Shown here piece by piece: positions 6,918-16,491 of a stretch of 46,868 nucleotides of DNA (the first letter of the stretch is position 1; each line of letters opens with the position of its first letter). The translations under genes were made by a program, and so were the position numbers. Source of the DNA: Bacteroidota bacterium. GTDB taxonomy: Bacteria; Bacteroidota; Bacteroidia; Chitinophagales; Saprospiraceae. The stretch spans positions 1-46,868 of the forward strand of contig JAFMDF010000038.1 of the NCBI GenBank assembly GCA_017857395.1, in the 5' to 3' direction. The notes beneath the pieces are model-generated. The model had not been told where the DNA came from. It saw only the letters and a list, made by a program, of their open reading frames with translations, and searched no databases.

Positions 6918-9900
6918 ATGAATAGTCATTACTCTAGAAGGGTTACTAACCTGTTTTTTTTATTGGCATTTATTTCTTGCCCCATTTTTTTGTTTGCGCA
7001 ACCCGCAAATGACGATTGTAGTAATGCATTACTGATTGATAATATCATCCAAAGTTGCTCTGAAGAAGGAGAATACAGCAATGAAGGCGCTACCCCTACG
7101 AATTTTTCAGGTGGTTCCTGTACCTCTAGTAATGGGGCGGATGTATGGTTTCGATTTACGGCTATTGCGACAGATTTAACCTTAACGGTGAATGGTAATA
7201 GCCCGAATGGCGGTTCTTTAGGCCAACCAGAAGCAGAATTATATGTAGACACCGATTGTAGTGAACTAAGCGATAATAGTTTTCAAGTATTGGAATGTGA
7301 GCGAGGTAGTTCTACGGATGTAGTTGAATTATACCAAGGTGGTTTAATTCCAGGTCAGACTTATTTGATTAGAATTCAAGGTCGAAATCGTCGAGAAGGG
7401 ACTTTCCAGATGTGTATTGATAATTATTTTCCGCCAACAGAACCTGGTTCTGATTTGGAAATAGCTTCCGTCCTTTGTGATAAATCTAGATTTGTAATTC
7501 AGCAAGTCATTGGAACAGGAAATGATAATAATGAAGCAAGGGGGACTTGTTTAGATATTCCTGGTTCAGGCGTTACTTCGGAACAAAGTTCTACTTGGTT
7601 TACTTGGATTGCTGCGAATGATGGCCAACTTACTTTTACGCTGGATCCTATTAAGCCAGATGATGACTTAGACTTTGTTGTTTATGAATTACCTAATGGG
7701 CTAAACAATACAGAAGGGAAAATTGCCCTTAGATGTATGGCTACTTCTTGCGAAGGACCTACAGGATTGGATTTAACCTCAACAGATTTATCTGAAGATC
7801 AAGGTTGTGATTTTGGCGAAGATGGATTTCTTCAAGCTTTAGATATGGAAACAGGTAAAGCCTATGGCGTATTAATCAATAATTTTTCCCAATCTGGAAA
7901 TGGTTTTGCTATGGAATTTGGTGGAGACGGGGAATTTCAAGGACCAGAACCAGATATAGAAGCCATTATAAATAGCAACACAAATGTCATCTGTGCAGGC
8001 GAAGCCGTTTCTTTTAGTGGGAATAATTCCACTTTTGCAGCGGGACAAATCGTGGACTATGAATGGACTTTTGGCGTTGGAGCAGAAGCTACTTCTGTTA
8101 CTGGCGTAGGGCCTCATACCGTTTCGTATACTGAACCAGGAGAAAAATCAGTGGTCTTGACGATTACGACTAATTTAGGTTGTAAAGTAAGTACGATTAG
8201 TTCCTCTATAGTCATAGTAGAAGCTTGCTGTGAAGATGTAAATTTAATTACAGGAGATGCTATTATTGAAAATGCAGTTTGTGGAGACCAAGGAGGTGCG
8301 ATTGATTTTAGTGTAACTAGTAATTCCGAAATTAATAGTTTAGAATGGAGTAATAATAGCGAATCAGAAGACTTGTCCAATCTCTCCCCTGGATTGTATA
8401 CCGTCACCGTCACTAATTTAGCGACTTGTAGAGATTCTTTCCCATTTATGGTTGATTCTATTCCACCATTTGAGGTAGTAACTGCTTTGACTGAACCAAC
8501 ATGTGGCGGAGGAACAGATGGAGCGATTGAATTAACCATCCAAGATGGCGCTGCCCCTATTTTGATTGATTTTGGCATAGGCGCATCCGAAGTAACCACG
8601 TTAAGTAATCTATCCTCAGGAGATTATCCAGTAACAATCACAGACGTGAATGGTTGTACAGAACAAAATATAATCGAACTTCGAGAATTAGAACTAGCAT
8701 TAGATACCAATCAATTGGTTGTACAAATGCCGAGCTGTTTTGATTTCAGCAATGGTCGAGTCGCTATTAGTATAGCCAATGGAGAACCCAATTATCAATA
8801 TGATTGGAATGATGGCAATGGCTTTGTCACAACGAGTAGTTTAAATAATATTCCTGCGGCTACTTACCAAGTCAATGTTATTGATGCCAATTTATGTGAA
8901 GGGGATTTTGAATTTACCGTTGACCAACCCGATGCCTTAACGCTAGTATTAGCAGGAGCGAATATTAGTTGTCAAGGAGCAGACGATGGTATGATTACCG
9001 CCATTGTGGAAGGTGGTACAGGAGGCTACACCTTTGATTGGAATAATAACCAAACTTCAGAGCAAATTATGGGATTAACGGCTGGCGATTATTCTGTGAT
9101 TATTAGAGATGAGAATCAATGTGAAATAGCAGATGCCGCCATGATTATAGAACCAGATTTAATCGATTTGACCATAGGGAATGTGGTAGACGCTTTGTGT
9201 TTTGGAGATAATACAGGTAGTATTACCGTGAATAGTAGTGGTGGAAATGGCAATTTTGAATATAGTGCAGATGGGACTACTTTTCAAAGCAGTCCAACGC
9301 TTTCCGATTTAGCTGTAGGCGATTATACCATTACGGTAAGAGACCCCAACGGTTGTACGGAAACAATTGCTGCTAGTATTGCTCAGCCAGCCGAATTATC
9401 TGTAGATGCAGGAGAAGATAAGGCGATTGACTTAGGATTCTCTACTGATTTCCAAACTATTACGACACCTTTTGCTCGACCCGTCGACTATACTTGGTCT
9501 AGTCCTGATTTTTTAGATTGCTCAGATTGTCCTAATCCAACAGCGATGCCTTTTACCACGATGCCTTTTGTGGTGACTATTACTGATGCAACGAATTGCA
9601 CTGCTTCTGATACCGTTTTTGTTTTTGTAAATCCTAATCGCCCCGTCTTTATACCGAATGCTTTTTCTCCCAATTTTGATGGTAATAATGATAAATTTAC
9701 CGTTTTTGGTGGCCCTGCTGCTGTTCAGATTACTGAATTAAGGGTTTTTGACCGATGGGGCAATCTAGTTTATAATGGAACAAATCTTCCAGTAGGAGAT
9801 ACTCGATTTGGTTGGGATGGTTTATTTGATGGACGCGAATTACAACAAGGCGTTTATGGCTTTGTCGCTAAAGTCTTATTTCTAGATGATGTAGAAGAGA

Positions 9901-9932
9901 CTTTTGGAGGCGATATTACTTTAGTTAAATGA
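6918..9932 (+). CDS. T9SS type B adhesin-like protein with PKD and SprB-like repeats
   Basis: 1004 residues. Signal peptide at 1-28 (ends FLFAQ). Residues 30-165 are a beta-sandwich domain starting ANDDCSNA, of the pre-peptidase C-terminal-like kind. Residues 177-345 are a second sandwich domain (CDKSRF...TWFTW) shared with the next gene. A PKD domain (347-440) is followed by a Cys pair CC at about 436, five SprB-like repeats (about 450-824; core CxGxxxGxIxxxxxGG...G.Y.V.V.D...C), a PKD-like spacer, and a C-terminal type B T9SS sorting domain (905-1004; FIPNAFSPNFDGNND...FDRWGN.VY...WDG..). It is probably secreted and attached to the surface for adhesion or gliding. Binding target unknown. 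Confidence 0.88.
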   Translation: MNSHYSRRVTNLFFLLAFISCPIFLFAQPANDDCSNALLIDNIIQSCSEEGEYSNEGATPTNFSGGSCTSSNGADVWFRFTAIATDLTLTVNGNSPNGGSLGQPEAELYVDTDCSELSDNSFQVLECERGSSTDVVELYQGGLIPGQTYLIRIQGRNRREGTFQMCIDNYFPPTEPGSDLEIASVLCDKSRFVIQQVIGTGNDNNEARGTCLDIPGSGVTSEQSSTWFTWIAANDGQLTFTLDPIKPDDDLDFVVYELPNGLNNTEGKIALRCMATSCEGPTGLDLTSTDLSEDQGCDFGEDGFLQALDMETGKAYGVLINNFSQSGNGFAMEFGGDGEFQGPEPDIEAIINSNTNVICAGEAVSFSGNNSTFAAGQIVDYEWTFGVGAEATSVTGVGPHTVSYTEPGEKSVVLTITTNLGCKVSTISSSIVIVEACCEDVNLITGDAIIENAVCGDQGGAIDFSVTSNSEINSLEWSNNSESEDLSNLSPGLYTVTVTNLATCRDSFPFMVDSIPPFEVVTALTEPTCGGGTDGAIELTIQDGAAPILIDFGIGASEVTTLSNLSSGDYPVTITDVNGCTEQNIIELRELELALDTNQLVVQMPSCFDFSNGRVAISIANGEPNYQYDWNDGNGFVTTSSLNNIPAATYQVNVIDANLCEGDFEFTVDQPDALTLVLAGANISCQGADDGMITAIVEGGTGGYTFDWNNNQTSEQIMGLTAGDYSVIIRDENQCEIADAAMIIEPDLIDLTIGNVVDALCFGDNTGSITVNSSGGNGNFEYSADGTTFQSSPTLSDLAVGDYTITVRDPNGCTETIAASIAQPAELSVDAGEDKAIDLGFSTDFQTITTPFARPVDYTWSSPDFLDCSDCPNPTAMPFTTMPFVVTITDATNCTASDTVFVFVNPNRPVFIPNAFSPNFDGNNDKFTVFGGPAAVQITELRVFDRWGNLVYNGTNLPVGDTRFGWDGLFDGRELQQGVYGFVAKVLFLDDVEETFGGDITLVK

Positions 9933-10003
9933 GTTGCCAGTTGCTGATTGCCAGTTACCAGTTTGTCGGTTAGTCAAAACCAGCAACCAGCAACCGACAA
10001 CTT
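9931..10003. repeat. Inverted repeat with heptamer-iterated arms
   Basis: The left arm (9931-9975) is a degenerate tandem of 7-nt words such as CAGTTGC, TGATTGC and CAGTTAC. The right arm (9976-10003) is AACCAGC, AACCAGC, AACCGAC. The arms are complementary and the element starts at the adhesin stop codon. The word differs from the 81-211 element, but the architecture is the same. Confidence 0.7.
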
Positions 10004-10057
10004 AAAATAATATTGACCAAATAACTACAACAATAATCACCTTCACTACATTTTCTA

Positions 10058-10065
10058 TACTTTTG
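10058..10065 (+). promoter_or_regulatory. Candidate -7 box for the second adhesin
   Basis: TACTTTTG matches TAnnTTTG about 144 bp before the chosen start. No convincing -33 TTTG at the right distance, so tentative. Confidence 0.3.
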
Positions 10066-10208
10066 CCCACATTATAAATAAAAAAATACACGATTCTGCT
10101 GGTTTTGAACGTTTAATAGGCTGTTCAAATGCAATATAAGACAGCGATTCAATTTTGACTTCTTCTAACGGATTTACTCAAACTCTTAATTTCCAACCCA
10201 TGTGGGCT

Positions 10209-13200
10209 ATGAAAAATTCCTCTATTAACCAATTACTTCTTGGTAGTTTACTTTTTTTTACAACTATCAATGCGACCATTTTACAAGCGCAAGATGCACA
10301 ACCAGATTTAGCAAATGCAACCATTCTTTGTGACAAGCGTCCAGTTACCATTACTTCTTTTAATGGAGCAGGAACAGATGTTAACGAAGGTGCTGGAACT
10401 TGTATGAATGATATTACCGAAACCAATACGACTTGGTTTACTTGGGAAGGCGCTACCGATGGCAATTTATCTTTCACCATAGCACCGACCAATCCCAATG
10501 ATAGAATCGCTTTTGTTTTATTTGAGATTCCTGATGGGGGAAATCCTGTTGCCAATCGATGTGGGGAAGCTTGTTTTCCAGGAGCAACTGGTTTGGTAGA
10601 AGGCGATAATGATGCGAACATAGATTGTCAAAATAGTCCTACCGATGCCTTTGCTGCAGCATTAAGTATGCAAGCAGGATTAACCTATGGTTTAATGATT
10701 GAAAATACAACTTCCGATGGTGGATTTACCATTACCTTCGGCGGAGATGGGGCATTAGTAGGGCCAGTAGGCCAGATTTTGCCGAGCGCTCCAGCAACTT
10801 GTTTTGGGCAACCATTGACTTTTAGGGAGAATATTACATTCCCTATTCCTAATGGTACCATTACTCGATATGACTGGTTGATAGAGGATGGAGATAATAA
10901 TGTAAAGACAACGACCCTAGAAAAAACCGACCTAACCTTCGACTTCACAACTACTGGTACTAAAAGGGTGGAATTAATGGTTACTACCAATACTGGTTGT
11001 AATGCCATCTTTGAAACATTTATTACCATCAATGATTGCTGTGAATCGGATAATCGGATAGCCATTGCGCCAAATCCTACAATTACTGAAATTGCCTGTC
11101 CTGATGACACCAATGGAGCGATTGATATTACGGTTACGAATGATAGCAATTTCCCGACAGTTTTTGAATGGTCGAATGGTGCCGATACAGAAGACATCAT
11201 GAATCTTGCCCCTGATACCTATACCATTACTATTTCCAATGCCGCAGGTTGTAGAGATTCCATAACGCATACTTTTGTGATACCTAATGCTTTAACGGCT
11301 ATGGAAACAGTAAGTCCCCCTTCTTGTGGAGGTGTAGCCGATGGTGGTATTGCTATTGCTGCCTCTGGTGGCCGAATGCCTTATGAGTATGATTTTGGTG
11401 ACGGCAATGGTTTTGTAGCCAATGCGACTTTAAATGGTTTAGATACAGGAGATTATACCGTAATTGTTCGGGATGATAGTGGTTGTACAACCACCATAGA
11501 CGCCATTGAATTAGATGACAGAGCATTGAATATTAGCGTTGATAATATTACCAACCCTACCTGTGGTGATTTAACCAATGGTTCAGTTGAAATTACCGCT
11601 GATAATGCCATGGGTGTCTTGACTTTTGATTTTAATGATGGCAACGGGCCACTAGATCCAACTTCATTGACTAGGTTAGATGCTGGCAATTATATCATAG
11701 ATGTTTTTGACAGCGAAGGTTGTACAAGTAATCCAGTAGAATTTACATTAACTAAACCAGACCCCATTAATGGTATTTTAGAAGCAAGAAGAAGTTCTTG
11801 TAATGGGGCAAATGATGGAACAGCGATTATCACTGTAACAGGTGGCGTGTCTGATTATACTTATTTATGGAGTAATGGCGCAACAACCAGAAGTATTGGT
11901 GATTTAGCACCAGGTACTTATGCTGTTACTGTAACCGATGCGAATGGTTGTACTTATGAAGCGACTTCACCAGCTATTATGGATCCTCCGTTATTAACTG
12001 CTACAGTCGATAATGTTCAAGATGTCAGTTGTCCTAGTGAAGAAAATGGGGTAATAACATTAACAGTAGCGGGTGGAACAATGCCTTATTCTTATAGTAC
12101 AGACGGGCTTAATTTTACGCCTGGTACCACTATTTCCAACTTAGCTATTGGTGATTACGGCCTAATTATTATGGACAATAATGGATGTACGGTTATGGAA
12201 AGTGCAACTATTAGTAGCCCTGCTACCCTTTCTTTTGATGTAAGTTCAGCGAACAATATTTGTTATGGAGAACGGGTTACTTTCACCAATACTTCTACTT
12301 TTACCCAAGGGAATATTACAGCAGTTGTCTGGGATTTTGGGAATGAAACAGCTACAGGAAATAATGCAGAAACAAGTTTTACTACCATAGGTAATCCAAC
12401 CGTCAAATTAACGGTCACCACAGATTTAGGCTGTGAAACGGAGTTAACTCAAATACTTGATATTGCTGTAGAACCCTGCTGCGATCAAGATAATGGAGTT
12501 GGCTTTCTACCTATTTTTGAAGAACCTTTGTGCAATGGTTCCACAGAAGGTAGTATTACCTTAAATCCTTCTTCTGTTCCTCCCATTACTACTATTCTAT
12601 GGAACAATAATGATAATACAGAAACCATAGATAATTTACCTGCTGGCGAATATAGCGTTACGATTACTAATGATGCCACTTGTAAAGATTCTACAACTAT
12701 ATTATTAGAAGAACCCGCATTAATAAGTACAACGCTGGACTTGACTAATCCAACTTGTGATGTGGCTAGCAATGGAGCTATTATGCTTACTGCGGCAGGC
12801 GGTACACTAGACCCAAATAGCGCTTATGAATTTGATTTTGGAAATGGCTTTTCTAGCAATAACACTCAAGATAATTTAGGGTTTGGTAACTTTTCTATTA
12901 GCGTTAGAGATGATAACAATTGTATAATTACGGTAGATACAGACTTGATTGTACCTGATACTTCACCCATCAATGCTGCACTAAACTTAGTTTCTCCTAC
13001 CTGTGAAGCAGCCTTTAATGGCTCAATGACTATTGTGGCTTCAGGGTCAGGTAGTGGAATAGGTGCTAATTTTTTGTATGATTTTGGTAGTGGTTTTACG
13101 CCTGAAAACACGGCTGAAAACTTAGGAATTGGGGCTTATTCTCTTAGGATTCGAGATGGTGATAATTGTGAATTGTCGATAGACACCAACTTAGTCGTAT

Positions 13201-15182
13201 CAGATATTCCACCAATTACGGCTGATATTGCAATAATCCCTGTCTCTTGTGATATAGCAACCAATGGTAGTATTAGGGTTAACGCCGCTGGTAATAGTGA
13301 TTTAGTTTATGATTTTGGCGAAGGTTTTTCCTCAGAGAGCACTGCTGAAAATTTAGCCTTAGGACCCTACGCTATTCGAATACGAGATACGGATAATTGT
13401 GAATTATCAATAGATACCAACTTAGTGGTATCAGATATTCCGCCAATTACGGCTAATTTAGACATTACCAGTCCTTCTTGTGACGAAGCAGTAAACGGTA
13501 GAATTACCGTAAATGCTCTAGGAATAGGTAACAATAATGACTTAGTCTATGATTTTGGAAATGGTTTTGATATTCAGAATACTTCTGAAAATTTACCTAT
13601 TGGTAATTATGCTATTACCGTTCAGGATAGAGATAATTGTAGGTTAGTCATAGATACCTCCCTTACCGTTGACCCTGATTTTGTTCCTATCACCGCTACC
13701 TTTTCAAATATTACCCAGCCTTCTTGTGGAGGTGGAATAGATGGTTCAATAACCGTTATTCCAGCAGGTGAATCTGGTAGTGATTTAACAAATTATACTT
13801 TTGACTTTGGCAATGGGGAATTAAATGTAAATACTTCCAGTAATTTACCAGCAGGCCCGCAATTAGTCGTTATTAAAAATGTAAATAATTGTAGCATTGT
13901 ACTTGATACTGTTTTAAGTGAACCTATACTAGAACCCACTTTTATTGTCGCTCGGCCAACTTGTTTCGGCTTATCAGATGGGAGTATCATCGTTGATGTA
14001 CCCAATCCTGGTGAAGGGCCATTTTTATATGATTTTGGAGATGGCAATGACTTTCAATCGGAAACTGCATTAGCCGATTTACCACAAGGTATGTATTCCA
14101 TACAAGTACAAGATGCAAATCTATGTCTAAGTGAACAATTGGAAGTCTTAATAGACCAACCAGATGAATTAACTCTGACAACTACTTCTACTGATATTAG
14201 CTGTTTTGGAGAGGGCGACGGTCGAATTGTAGCAGAAGTGACTGGAGGAGTAGGCAATTATACCTACGATTGGAGCGATGGACAAACGTCAAATATTGCT
14301 AGTAATTTAGGGGCAGGAGAATATTTTCTAGCCGTAACAGATGGGAATGATTGTCCGATTAATAGTGACTTAGTTGGCATTATTGAACCCGCAGAATTAA
14401 GTGTTTCGGTTGGGCAAGTAGATAATGTACTTTGTTTTGGCGAAACAAATGGCGCTATCACGATTAACGCAACAGGGGGAAGTGCCCCTTTTGAATATAG
14501 TTTAGATGGCATTATTTTTCAACCAACTTCGACCTTAGGAAGTTTACCTGCGGGCGATTATATGGTCATTGTAAAAGATAGTCGAGCTTGTGAAGTACCT
14601 ACTGAAAATATAGCTGTAACAGAGCCAGAAGAGTTTATCGTTATAGCTAATGTCGATGACCCTATTGCTAAATTAGGATTTACCATCAATCTGTCTGCTG
14701 AAACAAGCACAAATAGCGGAGGCATTAATTTTGTTTGGTCAATACCAGATTCTATAGTTTGTAATAATTGTCCTAATTTTTCTACCGTGCCTCCAGGTTC
14801 TACCACTTATACCGTGACGGCTGTTAACTCGGATAATTGTCAAGCAACTTCCTCTGTAGATGTAGCCGTTTCTTTGGATAGACCTGTTTATATTCCTAAT
14901 ATATTTTCGCCAAACGGAGATGGTATCAATGACGAATTTTTTATTCCATTTTCTCCTGCGATGACCGAAATCAAAGAATTACAGATTTATGATAGATCAG
15001 GTGCTTTAGTATTTGAAGCTTTCGACATTACCCAAGGAGAAGAAATATTAAAAGCTTGGGATGGTGAATTTAATGGAACAAAAATTAGACAAGGCGTATT
15101 TGTTATTTCCGCTCAGATTGGTTTTGTGGATGGACAAGTGCTACCCTACCAATCGGATGTAACACTGATTACTTCTGAATAA
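10209..15182 (+). CDS. Giant T9SS type B adhesin with two PKD modules and 14 SprB-like repeats
   Basis: About 1657 residues from ATG 10209, which directly precedes a good signal peptide (MKNSS...ILQAQ); the frame is open back to a TTG at 10155 and has another ATG at 10200. Domains: beta-sandwich about 30-190 homologous to residues 177-345 of the previous adhesin; PKD1 about 190-276 ending in CC; SprB-like repeats 1-5 (292-675); PKD2 (676-755) ending in CC; repeats 6-14 (770-1474); PKD-like spacer; type B T9SS sorting domain 1557-1657 (YIPNIFSPNGDGINDEF...YDRSG). Repeats 8-10 are nearly identical over NCELSIDTNLVVSDIPPIT, indicating recent internal duplication. It is a tandem paralogue of the preceding gene, probably a surface adhesin. 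A strong terminator follows. Confidence 0.88.
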   Translation: MKNSSINQLLLGSLLFFTTINATILQAQDAQPDLANATILCDKRPVTITSFNGAGTDVNEGAGTCMNDITETNTTWFTWEGATDGNLSFTIAPTNPNDRIAFVLFEIPDGGNPVANRCGEACFPGATGLVEGDNDANIDCQNSPTDAFAAALSMQAGLTYGLMIENTTSDGGFTITFGGDGALVGPVGQILPSAPATCFGQPLTFRENITFPIPNGTITRYDWLIEDGDNNVKTTTLEKTDLTFDFTTTGTKRVELMVTTNTGCNAIFETFITINDCCESDNRIAIAPNPTITEIACPDDTNGAIDITVTNDSNFPTVFEWSNGADTEDIMNLAPDTYTITISNAAGCRDSITHTFVIPNALTAMETVSPPSCGGVADGGIAIAASGGRMPYEYDFGDGNGFVANATLNGLDTGDYTVIVRDDSGCTTTIDAIELDDRALNISVDNITNPTCGDLTNGSVEITADNAMGVLTFDFNDGNGPLDPTSLTRLDAGNYIIDVFDSEGCTSNPVEFTLTKPDPINGILEARRSSCNGANDGTAIITVTGGVSDYTYLWSNGATTRSIGDLAPGTYAVTVTDANGCTYEATSPAIMDPPLLTATVDNVQDVSCPSEENGVITLTVAGGTMPYSYSTDGLNFTPGTTISNLAIGDYGLIIMDNNGCTVMESATISSPATLSFDVSSANNICYGERVTFTNTSTFTQGNITAVVWDFGNETATGNNAETSFTTIGNPTVKLTVTTDLGCETELTQILDIAVEPCCDQDNGVGFLPIFEEPLCNGSTEGSITLNPSSVPPITTILWNNNDNTETIDNLPAGEYSVTITNDATCKDSTTILLEEPALISTTLDLTNPTCDVASNGAIMLTAAGGTLDPNSAYEFDFGNGFSSNNTQDNLGFGNFSISVRDDNNCIITVDTDLIVPDTSPINAALNLVSPTCEAAFNGSMTIVASGSGSGIGANFLYDFGSGFTPENTAENLGIGAYSLRIRDGDNCELSIDTNLVVSDIPPITADIAIIPVSCDIATNGSIRVNAAGNSDLVYDFGEGFSSESTAENLALGPYAIRIRDTDNCELSIDTNLVVSDIPPITANLDITSPSCDEAVNGRITVNALGIGNNNDLVYDFGNGFDIQNTSENLPIGNYAITVQDRDNCRLVIDTSLTVDPDFVPITATFSNITQPSCGGGIDGSITVIPAGESGSDLTNYTFDFGNGELNVNTSSNLPAGPQLVVIKNVNNCSIVLDTVLSEPILEPTFIVARPTCFGLSDGSIIVDVPNPGEGPFLYDFGDGNDFQSETALADLPQGMYSIQVQDANLCLSEQLEVLIDQPDELTLTTTSTDISCFGEGDGRIVAEVTGGVGNYTYDWSDGQTSNIASNLGAGEYFLAVTDGNDCPINSDLVGIIEPAELSVSVGQVDNVLCFGETNGAITINATGGSAPFEYSLDGIIFQPTSTLGSLPAGDYMVIVKDSRACEVPTENIAVTEPEEFIVIANVDDPIAKLGFTINLSAETSTNSGGINFVWSIPDSIVCNNCPNFSTVPPGSTTYTVTAVNSDNCQATSSVDVAVSLDRPVYIPNIFSPNGDGINDEFFIPFSPAMTEIKELQIYDRSGALVFEAFDITQGEEILKAWDGEFNGTKIRQGVFVISAQIGFVDGQVLPYQSDVTLITSE

Positions 15183-15186
15183 GAGT

Positions 15187-15254
15187 AGCTTGCCTAAGTA
15201 GAAAAAATTTAGGTTTCAACAAGATACTATTCGGGCTAAAATTCCAAGCTACTT
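15187..15254. repeat. Inverted repeat GTAGCTTG/CAAGCTAC
   Basis: GTAGCTTG near 15186 and CAAGCTAC near 15247 flank A/T-rich words (GCCTAAGTAG, GGGCTAAAAT) that partly pair. It resembles the second class of extragenic inverted repeats in this window. Confidence 0.45.
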
Positions 15255-15265
15255 AAAACTCTTTC

Positions 15266-15308
15266 TAAAAAAATCCCAACTGAATGCTGATTCGGTTGGG
15301 ATTTTTTT
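15266..15308 (+). terminator. Strong intrinsic terminator after the giant adhesin
   Basis: AAAAAAATCCCAACTGAAT pairs with ATTCGGTTGGGATTTTTTT around a GCTG loop. The stem is long and ends in a T-run. The A-run on the other side would also allow termination from the minus strand. Confidence 0.85.
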
Positions 15309-15343
15309 AACTTTATGGTAAACCTCAAAACAAATTGTTTGCT

Positions 15344-16348
15344 ATGAAGTATGGATTAATACTATTAACTACATTTTTATGTTTAGCTGCTTGTCAATCT
15401 GAAAAGACTAAACCGAAGAATCTACAACCAAGTATTTTTGATTGGTTAAGCACTAAAGAAGATTTAATAACATTAGAAATTAAAGGGGATCTAAAGCATC
15501 TTTTTGTAGACCGTCACGGAGAAGATCATTATCATCCTGCCACCTTAAAAGTAGTACGTGAAGATAGTACCCACCAATACGATTTAGAAATTTCTCGTAG
15601 AGGCGTTACTCGAAAAAAAATCTGTGATTTTCCGCCTATTAAATTAAAATTTCCTAAAAAAACCTTAGCGGCAAACGGTTTTTCTAATCTCAATAATTAT
15701 AAACTGGTCACGCATTGTATGGAAGGAGAGGATGATTATGTCTTAAAAGAATACCTCACTTATAAATTATTTAATCAATTAACAGATAAGAGTTTTCAGG
15801 TGAAATTAGCTAAGATTCGATACATTGATGAAAGTGGAGAAGTGCCAGATGACGAACATTATGGTTTCTTAATTGAAGGCAATAAAGAATTGGCCAAACG
15901 TTTAGACGGTAAATTAATAGACCCAGAAAAATATAAAATTGCTAGAGTAGATAAAGAACAATACAAAAATATGGTTTTATTCCAGTACATGATTGGTAAT
16001 ACAGACTGGAATCTATCGAGAGGGCATAATATTAAATGGGTACAAACAGCAACTAGTGATGTCCCCTCTCCCATCCCTTACGATTTTGATTATTGTGGCT
16101 TGGTCAATGCACCTTATGCCATTCCACATCCACAAATTCCTATTAAACATGTTAGAGAACGCTTTTTGCAATGGCGAGGTAAAAACAAAACAGAATTGAT
16201 TCCCATCTGTGAAAAATTTAAAACACAAAAAGCCGAATTTATTCAAGCTTGTCAAGGTTTTGAGGACTTAGATGCTGCTTCCAAAGCAGATATGATTAGC
16301 TTCTTAGAAACCTTTTTTGAGGATGTTGAAAATAAAACCTTTTTGTAA
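15344..16348 (+). CDS. CotH-kinase-related lipoprotein
   Basis: 334 residues from ATG 15344 (the frame is open to a TTG at 15335). Lipoprotein signal with lipobox LAAC near residue 18. CotH-like features are RRGVTRKKICDFPPIKLKF (the G.sR...C.F.pl.l.f segment), LVTHCMEG, and GNTDWN followed by PYDFDYCG, which corresponds to the metal-binding Asp motif. CotH proteins are atypical secreted protein kinases. This belongs to a divergent branch, so the kinase activity is inferred. It is first of three consecutive CotH-like lipoproteins downstream of the adhesins and has its own terminator. Confidence 0.65.
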   Translation: MKYGLILLTTFLCLAACQSEKTKPKNLQPSIFDWLSTKEDLITLEIKGDLKHLFVDRHGEDHYHPATLKVVREDSTHQYDLEISRRGVTRKKICDFPPIKLKFPKKTLAANGFSNLNNYKLVTHCMEGEDDYVLKEYLTYKLFNQLTDKSFQVKLAKIRYIDESGEVPDDEHYGFLIEGNKELAKRLDGKLIDPEKYKIARVDKEQYKNMVLFQYMIGNTDWNLSRGHNIKWVQTATSDVPSPIPYDFDYCGLVNAPYAIPHPQIPIKHVRERFLQWRGKNKTELIPICEKFKTQKAEFIQACQGFEDLDAASKADMISFLETFFEDVENKTFL

Positions 16349-16393
16349 AGAGGTGACATGTCTCATTTTATCACAAGAGTAAGTACGCTATAT

Positions 16394-16439
16394 AAAAGCG
16401 GTAGCTAAAGAACAGATTTAGTTACCGCTTTTGTTTTTT
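16394..16439 (+). terminator. Intrinsic terminator after the first CotH-like gene
   Basis: AAAAGCGGTAGCTAAA (16394-16409) pairs with TTTAGTTACCGCTTTT (16417-16432), then GTTTTTT. Stem of about 16 bp with one G-T pair. Confidence 0.85.
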
Positions 16440-16456
16440 GCAAGCATTATTTTTAA

Positions 16457-16473
16457 ATTTGTTTTAAACAAAT
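16457..16473. promoter_or_regulatory. Palindrome just upstream of the second CotH gene, possible operator
   Basis: ATTTGTTT-T-AAACAAAT is a perfect 8-bp inverted repeat with a one-base centre, ending 18 bp before the ATG at 16492. Size and position fit a regulator-binding site, but it is A/T-rich and could also be a 5'-end hairpin. Confidence 0.35.
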
Positions 16474-16491
16474 GTTTAAAAATAATTAACC

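Noticed and set aside
8114-8599. Long minus-strand open frames within the adhesin genes (also at 10178-10621 and 10685-11200)
   Set aside because: Shadow frames of repetitive coding DNA; no domains, and the plus-strand frames carry clear PKD and SprB-like repeats.
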